DNA from: Salinispora tropica CNB-440
Lineage (GTDB): Bacteria > Actinomycetota > Actinomycetes > Mycobacteriales > Micromonosporaceae
Assembly: GCF_000016425.1 (NCBI RefSeq)
Contig: NC_009380.1
Location: 3,476,144 to 3,540,143 of the forward strand
Direction of reading: 5' to 3'
DNA: 64,000 nt
Part shown: piece by piece, positions 7,770-15,428 of the stretch
Position numbering within the stretch: position 1 is the first letter of the stretch
How the letters are laid out: every line of letters begins with the position of its first letter
The notes under the pieces: generated by a model
Told to the model about the DNA's origin: nothing
Databases searched by the model: none
What the model saw: the letters and a program-made list of their open reading frames with translations, nothing else
Made by a program: the position numbers and the translations under genes

Positions 7770-10015
7770 CAAGAAAATGGCGTATCGGCGGCGAGTTCAT
7801 CGTGCGCCACGCGGGAATGCCGTTCGACTGGCTGGAAGAGCTTGGCGCTCCCAGCGACCTGTTGGAGCTGGCCGACGAGGTGATCCGGCGGGAGGGCGCA
7901 CTCCTGGCCAGCCTGGCGACGCACTTCGCCGGCGATCGAGCCGCAGGGATACGGGCCGACGTGCTGCACGGCCGAATCGATCAGCTGCCCCGGTCCGCCG
8001 GGCCGGACTGGAGTGCGGCGGTCGACGCCTGGGGGGAGGCGCTGACCCAGTACGTCCGCGCCTACCGGGAGGCGGACGAGCAGGTCGGTAAGGAACTCCG
8101 AGAACTGCTGGCCACAGCCCAGGTCTCCGAAGCGGTCTTCCTGTCCAACCCGGATGCCTACCGCAACATGCTGCAACCGTTCCTGGCGTACCAGGGTGCA
8201 CTGAACTCACGCTGGCGGCGGGTACGCCGGCAGATGTACACCTACGTGCAACGGTTCTGCGCCAAGAACGAAACCGTCAGCTTCTTCGGCCCGATGGCGT
8301 ACGGCACGGTGGGGCCCGGAGACGACGCCCAGCTCCGCCGAGACGTTCCTCGTACGCGCCGGGTGTTTCTGTCCCACTGGGCGGCGCGGGCCCTGGCATT
8401 GGCGATCGCCCGGGATTCCGCGATCCTGCCGCACCTCCGATTCCACCGCACCAGCCGCGGCGCCGACCCGGGTGAGCCGATTCTGACCCAGGTGCTCCCG
8501 GGCGGCACGACCCTGCGGCAGCTGATCCACCGTTCGGGCCGCCCCGCCGCCGAGGTGGCGCGGACGCTGATGAAGCTGGTGGCGACCGAGCACCTCACCA
8601 TCGGACTCGGCGGCGGCGACTACGACCTGGATCCCCTCACGACCCTGCGCGAACAACTCGCCGCGCTGCCGGCCGCACCCGCCCGAGACCAGTGGCTCGC
8701 CCGGCTCGGCGATCTCGCCGCGCTCCTGGAGGAGCTGGGCGAGCAGCCGCTGGAGCGCAAGGTCACCACAGTAGCCGCACTGGAGACCCGGTTCACCGAG
8801 ATCACCGGCAAGCCGGCCCGCCGAGGCGCGGGCGCGGCGTACGCCGACCGGGCGGTGTTCTTCGAGGAGTGTGCGTCCCCCTTCACCCTCACCATCGGGG
8901 CCGACCTGGTTCGGCGCTGGGAGGAGCAGCTCACCCCGCTTCTGGAGGCCTGCGTCACGCACGGACGAGCCACCCAGGCCGCGGCGGCCGAGGCCGTGCG
9001 GGAAAGCTTCGCCGGAAGCGGCCAGGGCATCGAACTGAACCTCCTCGAGTACGCGACCCGGGCCGCCGCGGAGCAGTCCGACTCCACCAGCACCTACCAG
9101 GCGACCTACGCGCCCAGCTACCCGGGTGAGGACTGGCGGTCCGAACTGGCCCAGCTCATTCGCGAGGCCAACGCCCTCGACGGTGAGCGGTACGCCGTCA
9201 TCGACCTCTGCCCTGCCGCGACCGACGTGGCGGGGCTGGACGAGGCGCCGTTGGTGTTGTCCCGCGCCCACCACCACCTGCTGGTCGACAGCTGGCTCGC
9301 CACCATGCATCCGGATCCGCGACGGTTCGGCGCAGCCGCCGCCGCATGGGTTGCCCGGCGAGCGGGCGACCTGGTCGGCCTCGACCTCGGTCGCCGGAAC
9401 AAGGGCTACTACCGATTCCCCGGCCGGGAGATCGCGATGCGTCCGCTGTCCTGGACCGACGAGGGCCGAGCGGACCTGCTCAAGCCCGAAGACCTCCGGG
9501 TCTCCATCACCTCCGATGCGGTCACCCTCCGGGATCCGGACGGTCGCGTCGTCACCGCGTACGTTCCGCTCAGCGACTTCGTCAAGTACGCGCCGATCGC
9601 CGCGCTGTCGCACCCGCAGGTCCTGCACCCCACCTTCCGCACCGCCACCGGCGGCGCGCTGCCCGAGGTCGTACTGGGGGCGGTGACCCTGCAACGCGCC
9701 CGCTGGCGGGTGCCGACCCAGACGTTGGCGGCGGCGGAGCCGCACACCCGGTTCCTCGGGCTACGTCGGCTGGCCCGCGACACCAACGTCCGGTTCCTCT
9801 TCGGCCGCAGCGCCCACGAACGCAAGCCGTACCTCATCGATCTCGCCTCTCCACTCGCAGCTGACCTGGTCAACCACATCACCCGGGGCTGTGACGAGAT
9901 CGACGTGGAGCGGATGGCGCCGGGACCGGATGGGCTGTGGCTCCGCGACGCCGAGGGGCGACGCTACACCAGCGAGCTGCGGATGCAGGTCGTCGGCGAA
10001 GGTGGGCGAGCATGA
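7766..10015 (+). CDS. LanB-like protein 3 (PEARL-type, no elimination domain)
   Basis: A 749-residue LanB glutamylation-domain homologue, the shortest of four in the window. ATG overlaps the previous stop (ATGA). Landmarks are FIVRHAGMPFDWLEELG at the N-terminus, QRFCAKNETVSFFGP (R163 to about 176), GAAYADRAVFFEE, LVLSRAHHHLLVDSW where its paralogues have the LGELH-type segment, and ERKPYLIDLASP near the C-terminus. The elimination domain is missing. Position directly ahead of the TldD/TldE-like pair couples ligation or activation on the scaffold peptide to a later proteolytic step. The change from E/D to R in the ELH-type motif (SRAHH) distinguishes it from the other three copies and could mark a different acceptor or tRNA. 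Confidence 0.85.
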   Translation: MTRKWRIGGEFIVRHAGMPFDWLEELGAPSDLLELADEVIRREGALLASLATHFAGDRAAGIRADVLHGRIDQLPRSAGPDWSAAVDAWGEALTQYVRAYREADEQVGKELRELLATAQVSEAVFLSNPDAYRNMLQPFLAYQGALNSRWRRVRRQMYTYVQRFCAKNETVSFFGPMAYGTVGPGDDAQLRRDVPRTRRVFLSHWAARALALAIARDSAILPHLRFHRTSRGADPGEPILTQVLPGGTTLRQLIHRSGRPAAEVARTLMKLVATEHLTIGLGGGDYDLDPLTTLREQLAALPAAPARDQWLARLGDLAALLEELGEQPLERKVTTVAALETRFTEITGKPARRGAGAAYADRAVFFEECASPFTLTIGADLVRRWEEQLTPLLEACVTHGRATQAAAAEAVRESFAGSGQGIELNLLEYATRAAAEQSDSTSTYQATYAPSYPGEDWRSELAQLIREANALDGERYAVIDLCPAATDVAGLDEAPLVLSRAHHHLLVDSWLATMHPDPRRFGAAAAAWVARRAGDLVGLDLGRRNKGYYRFPGREIAMRPLSWTDEGRADLLKPEDLRVSITSDAVTLRDPDGRVVTAYVPLSDFVKYAPIAALSHPQVLHPTFRTATGGALPEVVLGAVTLQRARWRVPTQTLAAAEPHTRFLGLRRLARDTNVRFLFGRSAHERKPYLIDLASPLAADLVNHITRGCDEIDVERMAPGPDGLWLRDAEGRRYTSELRMQVVGEGGRA

Positions 10016-11271
10016 CGCCGACGATCTGGTTCAGCGAACACTCCCTACGGCTGCGGGTCGACGTACGGCCGGACGGCTCGTTCCCGATCCAACGCTCGGC
10101 CGTCCGCGGGATGAGTGTGGAGCGGCACCTCGGGGACGGCTGCACCGAACACCGGTTCGCCGACGGCGATGCGCTGCTCGGGACCGGCTGCGCCGGGCCG
10201 ACCGCGTCGGCCGCCGACGTCCTGCGCGAGGTCCAGGGCCGGCCGGTGTTCGAGATGACGGCGCAGCACCGCGCCATGCTCACCGCAATCGCCGCCGAGA
10301 CCGGTGCCGAGCTCGTTCTCGGCGTGGCGGAGCAGCACGTCGCGGCCGGAGACCCGGACCACGTCCGCTCCACCCACCGCTTCGTCGCGACGCTCCTACT
10401 CACCTTGACCGGCGACGACGGTACCCGGCACACGCAGTCGGTTCGGTGGAATCCGACCGACGGTCCCCGCACGCTGGCGCTGGCGGCGAGGCAGACGGGC
10501 AGCCAGATGCGCGATCGGCTCGGTCTGCCGCTGGCCGAGGAGCTACCCGCGAACGCCGACCTCGTCCTGCTGCCGGGCTTCGCCGGGGCGTTCTTCCACG
10601 AGCTCGTCGGGCACCCGATGGAGGCCGACGTCGTCGCCTCCGGCACCAGTTACCTGGGCCAGCAACTCGGGCAACGGATTGCCCCACCATGGCTGTCCAT
10701 CCTCGACGGCGGTCACCTCGCCGCCGGCGGCTATCGGAGCGCATTCGACGACGAGGGAGCCGACTCTGTGACGACCCGCCTGATCGACCGGGGCGTGGTT
10801 GGTCGGCCGATGAACGATCTGGCCCTGGCCCAACGCCTGAACACCACCAGGACCGGCCACGGACGTCGACAGAACTACCGACACCCCGCGATCCCCCGGA
10901 TGACGCACACCGCGGCGGTGGTGGAGCCCGACGTCGAGGTCGAGGAACCGGCCGGGAACTGGATCGCTCCCCGCGGGCTGCGGCTGGAGATGATGAACAT
11001 CGCCTCCGGCGCGTTCGTCTTCCACGCGCCGATCTCCGTACTGCATCGGGCCGACGGCACCACCGCCCGGCTCGGCCCCCTGCGCATCGTCGGCGACGGC
11101 GCGCGGGCGCTGGCGAGCCTGCGGCCCTACGCACACCAGGTCGTGGGGTACCTCCGGGCCACCGGTGGCTGCGGCAAGCTTGGGCAGTACCCGGTCCTGG
11201 TGTCCTTCGCCAATGCGGGCCTCCGGCTCCCCGCAGGATCGGTCGGGGTGCGGGCGGTGCGTCATGCCTGA
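10012..11271 (+). CDS. TldD-like zinc metalloprotease subunit
   Basis: A 419-residue TldD/PmbA-family protein. It keeps the metal-binding HELVGH motif (His196 to His201) and the GGCGKLGQ segment (Cys387) that matches the CGKDGQ region of TldD, so the catalytic subunit of a TldD/TldE protease looks intact. It is shorter than the roughly 480 residues of enterobacterial TldD. In known systems the TldD/TldE heterodimer degrades unfolded peptides through a narrow tunnel and removes leader peptides, for example of microcin B17. Here it would trim the scaffold peptide to free the modified terminal residue. ATG overlaps the upstream stop, and the next gene begins before this one ends, as expected for subunits made together. 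Confidence 0.88.
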   Translation: MTPTIWFSEHSLRLRVDVRPDGSFPIQRSAVRGMSVERHLGDGCTEHRFADGDALLGTGCAGPTASAADVLREVQGRPVFEMTAQHRAMLTAIAAETGAELVLGVAEQHVAAGDPDHVRSTHRFVATLLLTLTGDDGTRHTQSVRWNPTDGPRTLALAARQTGSQMRDRLGLPLAEELPANADLVLLPGFAGAFFHELVGHPMEADVVASGTSYLGQQLGQRIAPPWLSILDGGHLAAGGYRSAFDDEGADSVTTRLIDRGVVGRPMNDLALAQRLNTTRTGHGRRQNYRHPAIPRMTHTAAVVEPDVEVEEPAGNWIAPRGLRLEMMNIASGAFVFHAPISVLHRADGTTARLGPLRIVGDGARALASLRPYAHQVVGYLRATGGCGKLGQYPVLVSFANAGLRLPAGSVGVRAVRHA

Positions 11272-12340
11272 GCTTCGGCTGCGCGCCTCCGGACTGCTCA
11301 CCCCCACCTCCGGCGGCCCCCGGTTGACCGTGTCGCTAGACGTCGTACAGCTGCGCCGGGACGCCTCCGGACGGGTGGTCGGCTCGGAGCGGGTGGGCGG
11401 ATCCGCCGCCGACGCGGCAGCCAAGAACGTGGCGCTGCTGCTCACCGACGCCACCGCCCGGATCGACGCCACCCTCGACGGGCTACAGAGCGCGGTGGCC
11501 ACGATCCACGAGTGGCGTGCGGGTGACGGCCTGCCGGTGGCGGGTCGCAGCGACCTGCTGGTCCGGATCGAGACCGCGGGTGGGCCCGTCGTGCTCGGCA
11601 CCGCCGGTCACGGCACACCGCTCGAGTTGGTGTCGACCGTCGCGGGGCAGGACCTGGCGGTGCTGGCGCATCCGCCAGCCGCCGAACCGCCGACGGGCTG
11701 GCGGGATCGCCCGCTCATCCTGCGCCCCGCGCCCGCGGCCGTACTCGTGGCCGGCGCGGCGTTCTCGCTCTCCTCGCGTAAGGGCAGGCGGACCGCGGCG
11801 CAACTCACCGGGCGCCGGGTGCTACCCGCACTGACCATCCGGGATCTCCCCGCGGTGCCGTCCGGGTACGACCGGGACGACCTCGGTGACCCCGCCGAGG
11901 CCAGCGTCCTGGTGGACGCCGGCCGCATCTCTCCCCCCGGGCAGTGGCGCGACGGTGTGCCGCCGGGCAGGGCGGTCTGGGATCACGACGCCGCCACCTG
12001 CGGTCCACCACCGATCGTCCGGCTCGAGCTCGACGGTCCCGACACGGTCACGCCCCCGAACGCCATCGAGCTCCAGTGGTGCGTCGAAGGGCTCCAGCGC
12101 TACCACGGCGACGGCACCATCCGGGTCCACTGCGTGGCCCGGCCGGTTGACCGTCCCGAGGAGAGCTTCGTGATCGTGCTGCACGGCAAACCCATCCACC
12201 TGCTCCGTCATACCCGCGGTCTGACGGGTCCCCGAACAGCTGTCTATGGCGACAGCGACGTGACCACCCGCTCGCTGGTACTCGCCAGCGCAGCCGAACT
12301 GGAAGGTGCCGGACATGCTGTCGTTACCGTCAACTCCTGA
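11264..12340 (+). CDS. TldE/PmbA-like partner subunit
   Basis: A 358-residue TldE-type partner for the preceding protease. It lacks a metal-binding HExxxH motif, as TldE proteins do, but keeps the central fold segment SLSSRKGRRTAAQLTGRRVL followed by LTIRDLP and an aspartate-rich loop equivalent to the fDDEG region. TldE shapes the substrate channel in the known heterodimer. The start codon lies inside the end of the tldD-like gene (8-nt overlap, ATGCCTGA), and its 3' end overlaps the flavoenzyme gene by 26 nt. Short length and weak overall similarity make this call rest on the tandem arrangement as well as on motifs. Confidence 0.75.
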   Translation: MPELRLRASGLLTPTSGGPRLTVSLDVVQLRRDASGRVVGSERVGGSAADAAAKNVALLLTDATARIDATLDGLQSAVATIHEWRAGDGLPVAGRSDLLVRIETAGGPVVLGTAGHGTPLELVSTVAGQDLAVLAHPPAAEPPTGWRDRPLILRPAPAAVLVAGAAFSLSSRKGRRTAAQLTGRRVLPALTIRDLPAVPSGYDRDDLGDPAEASVLVDAGRISPPGQWRDGVPPGRAVWDHDAATCGPPPIVRLELDGPDTVTPPNAIELQWCVEGLQRYHGDGTIRVHCVARPVDRPEESFVIVLHGKPIHLLRHTRGLTGPRTAVYGDSDVTTRSLVLASAAELEGAGHAVVTVNS

Positions 12341-13415
12341 CTTCGCCATCGTCGGCGGTGGAATAGTCGGTGCCTGCCTGGCAGAGGAGTTGAGTCGCCA
12401 GGGCGCCTCGGTCCTGGTGCTGGACGCCGGCGCCGAGCCCGGCCACGCCACCCACCGCGCGGCCGGGGTGGCGGTGCCCTCCCTGCGCTACCTGGACGAC
12501 CACGAGTTCTACTCCTGGCTGCGGGGCGCGAAGCTCGACCTGGACGCCGACGTGGCACGGCTGGAGCCGGAGTTCGGCACGTTCAGCGTGGTGCGGCCGA
12601 TTCTGCGCGCCCTGCGCGAGCAGGACATCGAGACCTACGGCCACCTGTTGGCGGAGGCAGGGGCCGGGGCGCGGGTCACCGGCGACGACCTCGCCACTGT
12701 CGCGACCGGCCTGAAGCTCCCGCCCAGCCGGCACTACCTACACGCCGAGGGCGGGCTCATGATCGACGGACGCCGGTATCTGGACGCGGTTCTCGGCCGC
12801 TGCCGGGAGCAGGGGGTCACCTGGCAACAGGGACGTCGGGTACGCGAGGTGCGCGAGGACGGGCACCGGGTGATGATTCGTACGGACCAGGAGACACTGC
12901 ACGCCGACCGGGTGGTGATCGCCGCTGGCGCGTGGAGCTCCGGCACCGGGCTGGCCGAGTCCACCGGGATCCGGCCGCAACGTGGTCAGATGGTGGTGCT
13001 GCGCACCGACGAGAAGCTGTCCAGCATCCTCTCCTCCGCCTACTACCTCGCCCCGGGGGTTGGCGACGACATCCTCGTCGGCGCGACCGAGGAGGATGCC
13101 GGTTTCGCCGATCACGTCACCGCGCAGGGCATCGGAGCGCTGCTGCGGTTCGCCACCACCGCCATGCCCGGGCTCGCCGCCTCCGTTCCCCTGGAACTGC
13201 GGGCGGGGCTGCGGCCGGTCTCCGACACAGGTCGGCCCTTGGCCGGAGCGCTGCCGGGCCACGACCGGATCTTCATCTCGGCCGGACACGCCGGCCATGG
13301 GCTGCTCTCGGCCCGTACCACCGCGAAGGGGATGGCCGCCGGGCTGCTCGGCGACGACTGGGACGCCCTGCCGTACCGCATGTGCCCGACACACGCACAG
13401 GGAGGCACCGCGTGA
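12315..13415 (+). CDS. DAO-family FAD-dependent oxidoreductase
   Basis: A 366-residue flavoprotein of the D-amino-acid oxidase/ThiO fold. The N-terminal Rossmann motif GGGIVGACLAEEL with the acidic residue of VLVLDAG binds the FAD adenosine; VVIAAGAWSSG and the C-terminal SAGHAGHGLLSARTTAKGMA close the FAD site. ATG at 12315 is preceded by GGAAGG with an 8-nt spacer; a GTG at 12306 is possible. The family oxidises C-N bonds of amino acids and amines with oxygen. In this setting it is a candidate for oxidising a tryptophan-derived intermediate while building the pyrroloquinoline ring. No membrane segment or signal is visible. The exact step is unknown. Confidence 0.85.
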   Translation: MLSLPSTPDFAIVGGGIVGACLAEELSRQGASVLVLDAGAEPGHATHRAAGVAVPSLRYLDDHEFYSWLRGAKLDLDADVARLEPEFGTFSVVRPILRALREQDIETYGHLLAEAGAGARVTGDDLATVATGLKLPPSRHYLHAEGGLMIDGRRYLDAVLGRCREQGVTWQQGRRVREVREDGHRVMIRTDQETLHADRVVIAAGAWSSGTGLAESTGIRPQRGQMVVLRTDEKLSSILSSAYYLAPGVGDDILVGATEEDAGFADHVTAQGIGALLRFATTAMPGLAASVPLELRAGLRPVSDTGRPLAGALPGHDRIFISAGHAGHGLLSARTTAKGMAAGLLGDDWDALPYRMCPTHAQGGTA

Positions 13416-14086
13416 TGCGCATCGACCACGTGATTCTCGGCGCCCGCACGATCGCCCCGCTACGGGAGTTGCTGTGGGAGCGGCACGGCTTCGGGATCAC
13501 CGACGGCAGCCCCAACCCGGACGGCACCGCGAGTTGGATCGTGCCGTTCGACACCCCCGACGTCCAGTATCTGGAGCTACTCGTCACCAACGACGAGCGG
13601 GAACTGGGCAGCACTGACTTCGGCCGGGCGTTCCTGGAGCGGACCGCGGACGGTCCGACCTTCCTCAACTGGGCGGTGCTCACCGACGACATCGCCGCCA
13701 CCGCACGGCGGGTGGAACAGGTCACCGGCACCGACCCCGGCCTGCTGCGGGGTGAGTCGGTACGCGCCGACGGCCAGCGGGTGCCGTGGGCGGAGGCCGC
13801 ATTCGACCTGTCGTGGCGCAGCCGGGTGCTGCCGTTCTTCCTGAGCTACGGCAATCCCGCGGATCGGGCGGATCGGGTGGCGGGTGACCTGCGGGCAGCC
13901 GGGCACCGGGTGCGGCCCACCGCGCTCGCGGGTCTGGTGACGGGCCCGGCGCGGGAGCCGGCCTGGGCTCGACGGTGGCCTGGGTTGGAGGGGCTTGCGG
14001 TAACGGTCCACGACACCGCGGGCCCCGAGATCACCGCGGTCCGGGTTGAGACCGGCGCGGGCGACACCGTGGTGCAACTGCCATGA
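13415..14086 (+). CDS. Glyoxalase-like (VOC fold) protein
   Basis: A 223-residue protein starting with MRIDHVILGARTI, the opening strand of a VOC-fold glyoxalase-like domain (Glyoxalase_3 type), followed by WIVPFDTPDVQYLELLV. ATG overlaps the stop of the flavoenzyme gene (TGATG) and GGAGG lies upstream; GTG three bases earlier is an alternative. VOC proteins are metal-dependent isomerases or dioxygenases, or non-catalytic binders such as resistance proteins. The candidates here are ring modification in the pathway or sequestration of the product; the sequence does not choose. It is the last gene of the coupled + strand series and converges on the M20 gene across 32 bases. Confidence 0.7.
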   Translation: MRIDHVILGARTIAPLRELLWERHGFGITDGSPNPDGTASWIVPFDTPDVQYLELLVTNDERELGSTDFGRAFLERTADGPTFLNWAVLTDDIAATARRVEQVTGTDPGLLRGESVRADGQRVPWAEAAFDLSWRSRVLPFFLSYGNPADRADRVAGDLRAAGHRVRPTALAGLVTGPAREPAWARRWPGLEGLAVTVHDTAGPEITAVRVETGAGDTVVQLP

Positions 14087-14118
14087 GCCGAGGCCGATCC
14101 GCTCGTGGATGCTCGCCG

Positions 14119-15327
14119 CTACCGTGGGCTCGCCATCGACGCGCCACGCGCCCGGTGCAGGTCCAGCAGCCGCTGGCGGGCCGACTCGTCCTCGGCGGCC
14201 TGGGCGGCGGTCCAGGCAAGCGCGACGGCGCCCTGCAGCAGCGCCCGATCAGCCCCGGGGGCCACACAGGCCGCGGCGAACTCGGGCTGATGGTTCACGG
14301 CGTCGCCGCTGTCGATCCCGATGCTCGGGTGCAGGCTGGGCAGGGCGCGACTCACATTGCCCATGTCGGTGCTGCCGGTGGGCATCTCCCGCTCCTGCTC
14401 CGGGGAGACCAGCGGGCGTCCCAGCTCGGTCGCCGCCGACCGGTAGGCCTCGGACAGGAAGGGGTCGTGCACCAGTTCCGCGTAGGCGGGGGTGGCGCCG
14501 ACCTCGTGGGTGCAGCCGCTGCCGACGGCACCCGCGGCGAAGCAGGCCCGGATCCGCGATTCCAGCCGACTCAGGGACTCCATGTCGGCTGCCCGGAGGT
14601 TGTAGCGGGCACGGGTGTGCGCCGGGACCACGTTCGGTACGTCGCCGCCGTGGGTGACGATGCCGTGCACCTGTTGGCGCGGCTCGAAGTGCTGGCGCCC
14701 GACCCCCACGGCGACCTCGGCGATGGTCAACGCGTCCGCGGCGTTGACGCCCAGCTGTGGTGCGAGCGCGGAGTGGGACTCCCGCCCGGTGTAGGTGACC
14801 TCCAACTCGACCAGTGCCAGCGGGCGAGGAGCACAGTTGTCCTCGGGCGCGGGGTGGACCAGCATGGCCATCGAGACCGCGTCGAAGACCCCGGCCTCCA
14901 GCAGAGTGATCTTGCCGCCCCCGTCCTCCTCGGCGGGCGTGCCCACCACGACGACCGTGAGGTCGAGCTCCGCCGCCACCTCGCGCAACGCCAGGGCCGC
15001 GCCGACCGAGGAGGCGGCGATGATGTTGTGTCCGCAGGCATGACCGAGCCCCGGCAGCGCGTCGTACTCGGCGCACAACCCGACCACCAGCGGACCGTCA
15101 CCGAATCGGGCGGTAAAGGCGGTGTCGAGGCCACCGACTCCGACGTCGACCGCGAAGCCCTCGTCGCGCAGCAGGCCGCTCACCTTGGCCGCGCTGCGAT
15201 GCTCCCGGAACGCCGTCTCCGGCTCCGCGTGCAGGCTGCGCGACAGGGCGAGCAAGCGCTCCTCGGCTTGGTCAACAGCATCCGCACACCGACGTCGGAC
15301 CTCGGGGCTGAGCCTCATCCGCCGCAT
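14119..15327 (-). CDS. M20-family amidohydrolase (AbgB/IAP-type)
   Basis: A 402-residue metal-dependent amidohydrolase/carboxypeptidase of the M20 family. Visible metal-site motifs are LCAEYDALPGLGHACGHN and GTPAEEDGGGK, followed by the dimerisation-domain histidine in YTGRESHSA. The ATG at 15327 has GGGAGGGAAC directly upstream; an in-frame extension to 15378 lacks such a site. Members hydrolyse N-acyl or aminoacyl amide bonds, such as those of aminobenzoyl-glutamate or indole-acetyl amino acids. Within this cluster it could cut the last amide bond of a modified residue or remove an acyl group. It is the only cluster gene in the window on the - strand and shares a 101-bp divergent control region with the fourth LanB-like gene. 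Confidence 0.85.
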   Translation of the reverse strand: MRRMRLSPEVRRRCADAVDQAEERLLALSRSLHAEPETAFREHRSAAKVSGLLRDEGFAVDVGVGGLDTAFTARFGDGPLVVGLCAEYDALPGLGHACGHNIIAASSVGAALALREVAAELDLTVVVVGTPAEEDGGGKITLLEAGVFDAVSMAMLVHPAPEDNCAPRPLALVELEVTYTGRESHSALAPQLGVNAADALTIAEVAVGVGRQHFEPRQQVHGIVTHGGDVPNVVPAHTRARYNLRAADMESLSRLESRIRACFAAGAVGSGCTHEVGATPAYAELVHDPFLSEAYRSAATELGRPLVSPEQEREMPTGSTDMGNVSRALPSLHPSIGIDSGDAVNHQPEFAAACVAPGADRALLQGAVALAWTAAQAAEDESARQRLLDLHRARGASMASPR

Positions 15328-15428
15328 GTTCCCTCCCGTCGCACCGGCCGAGCCGCGGTGACGTACCCGGCTCCTCACGTTCCTACCCGAGCCGGCAACC
15401 GAAAGCGAGACCAGTCAGGAGACTCGAG
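15328..15428. promoter_or_regulatory. Divergent promoter region, M20 gene / LanB-like 4
   Basis: This 101-bp gap separates two divergently read genes, so it must carry promoters for both. Ribosome sites are clear at each edge (GGGAGGG for the - strand gene, AGGAG for the + strand gene). No convincing -10/-35 pair or palindrome could be picked out by eye. Confidence 0.5.
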
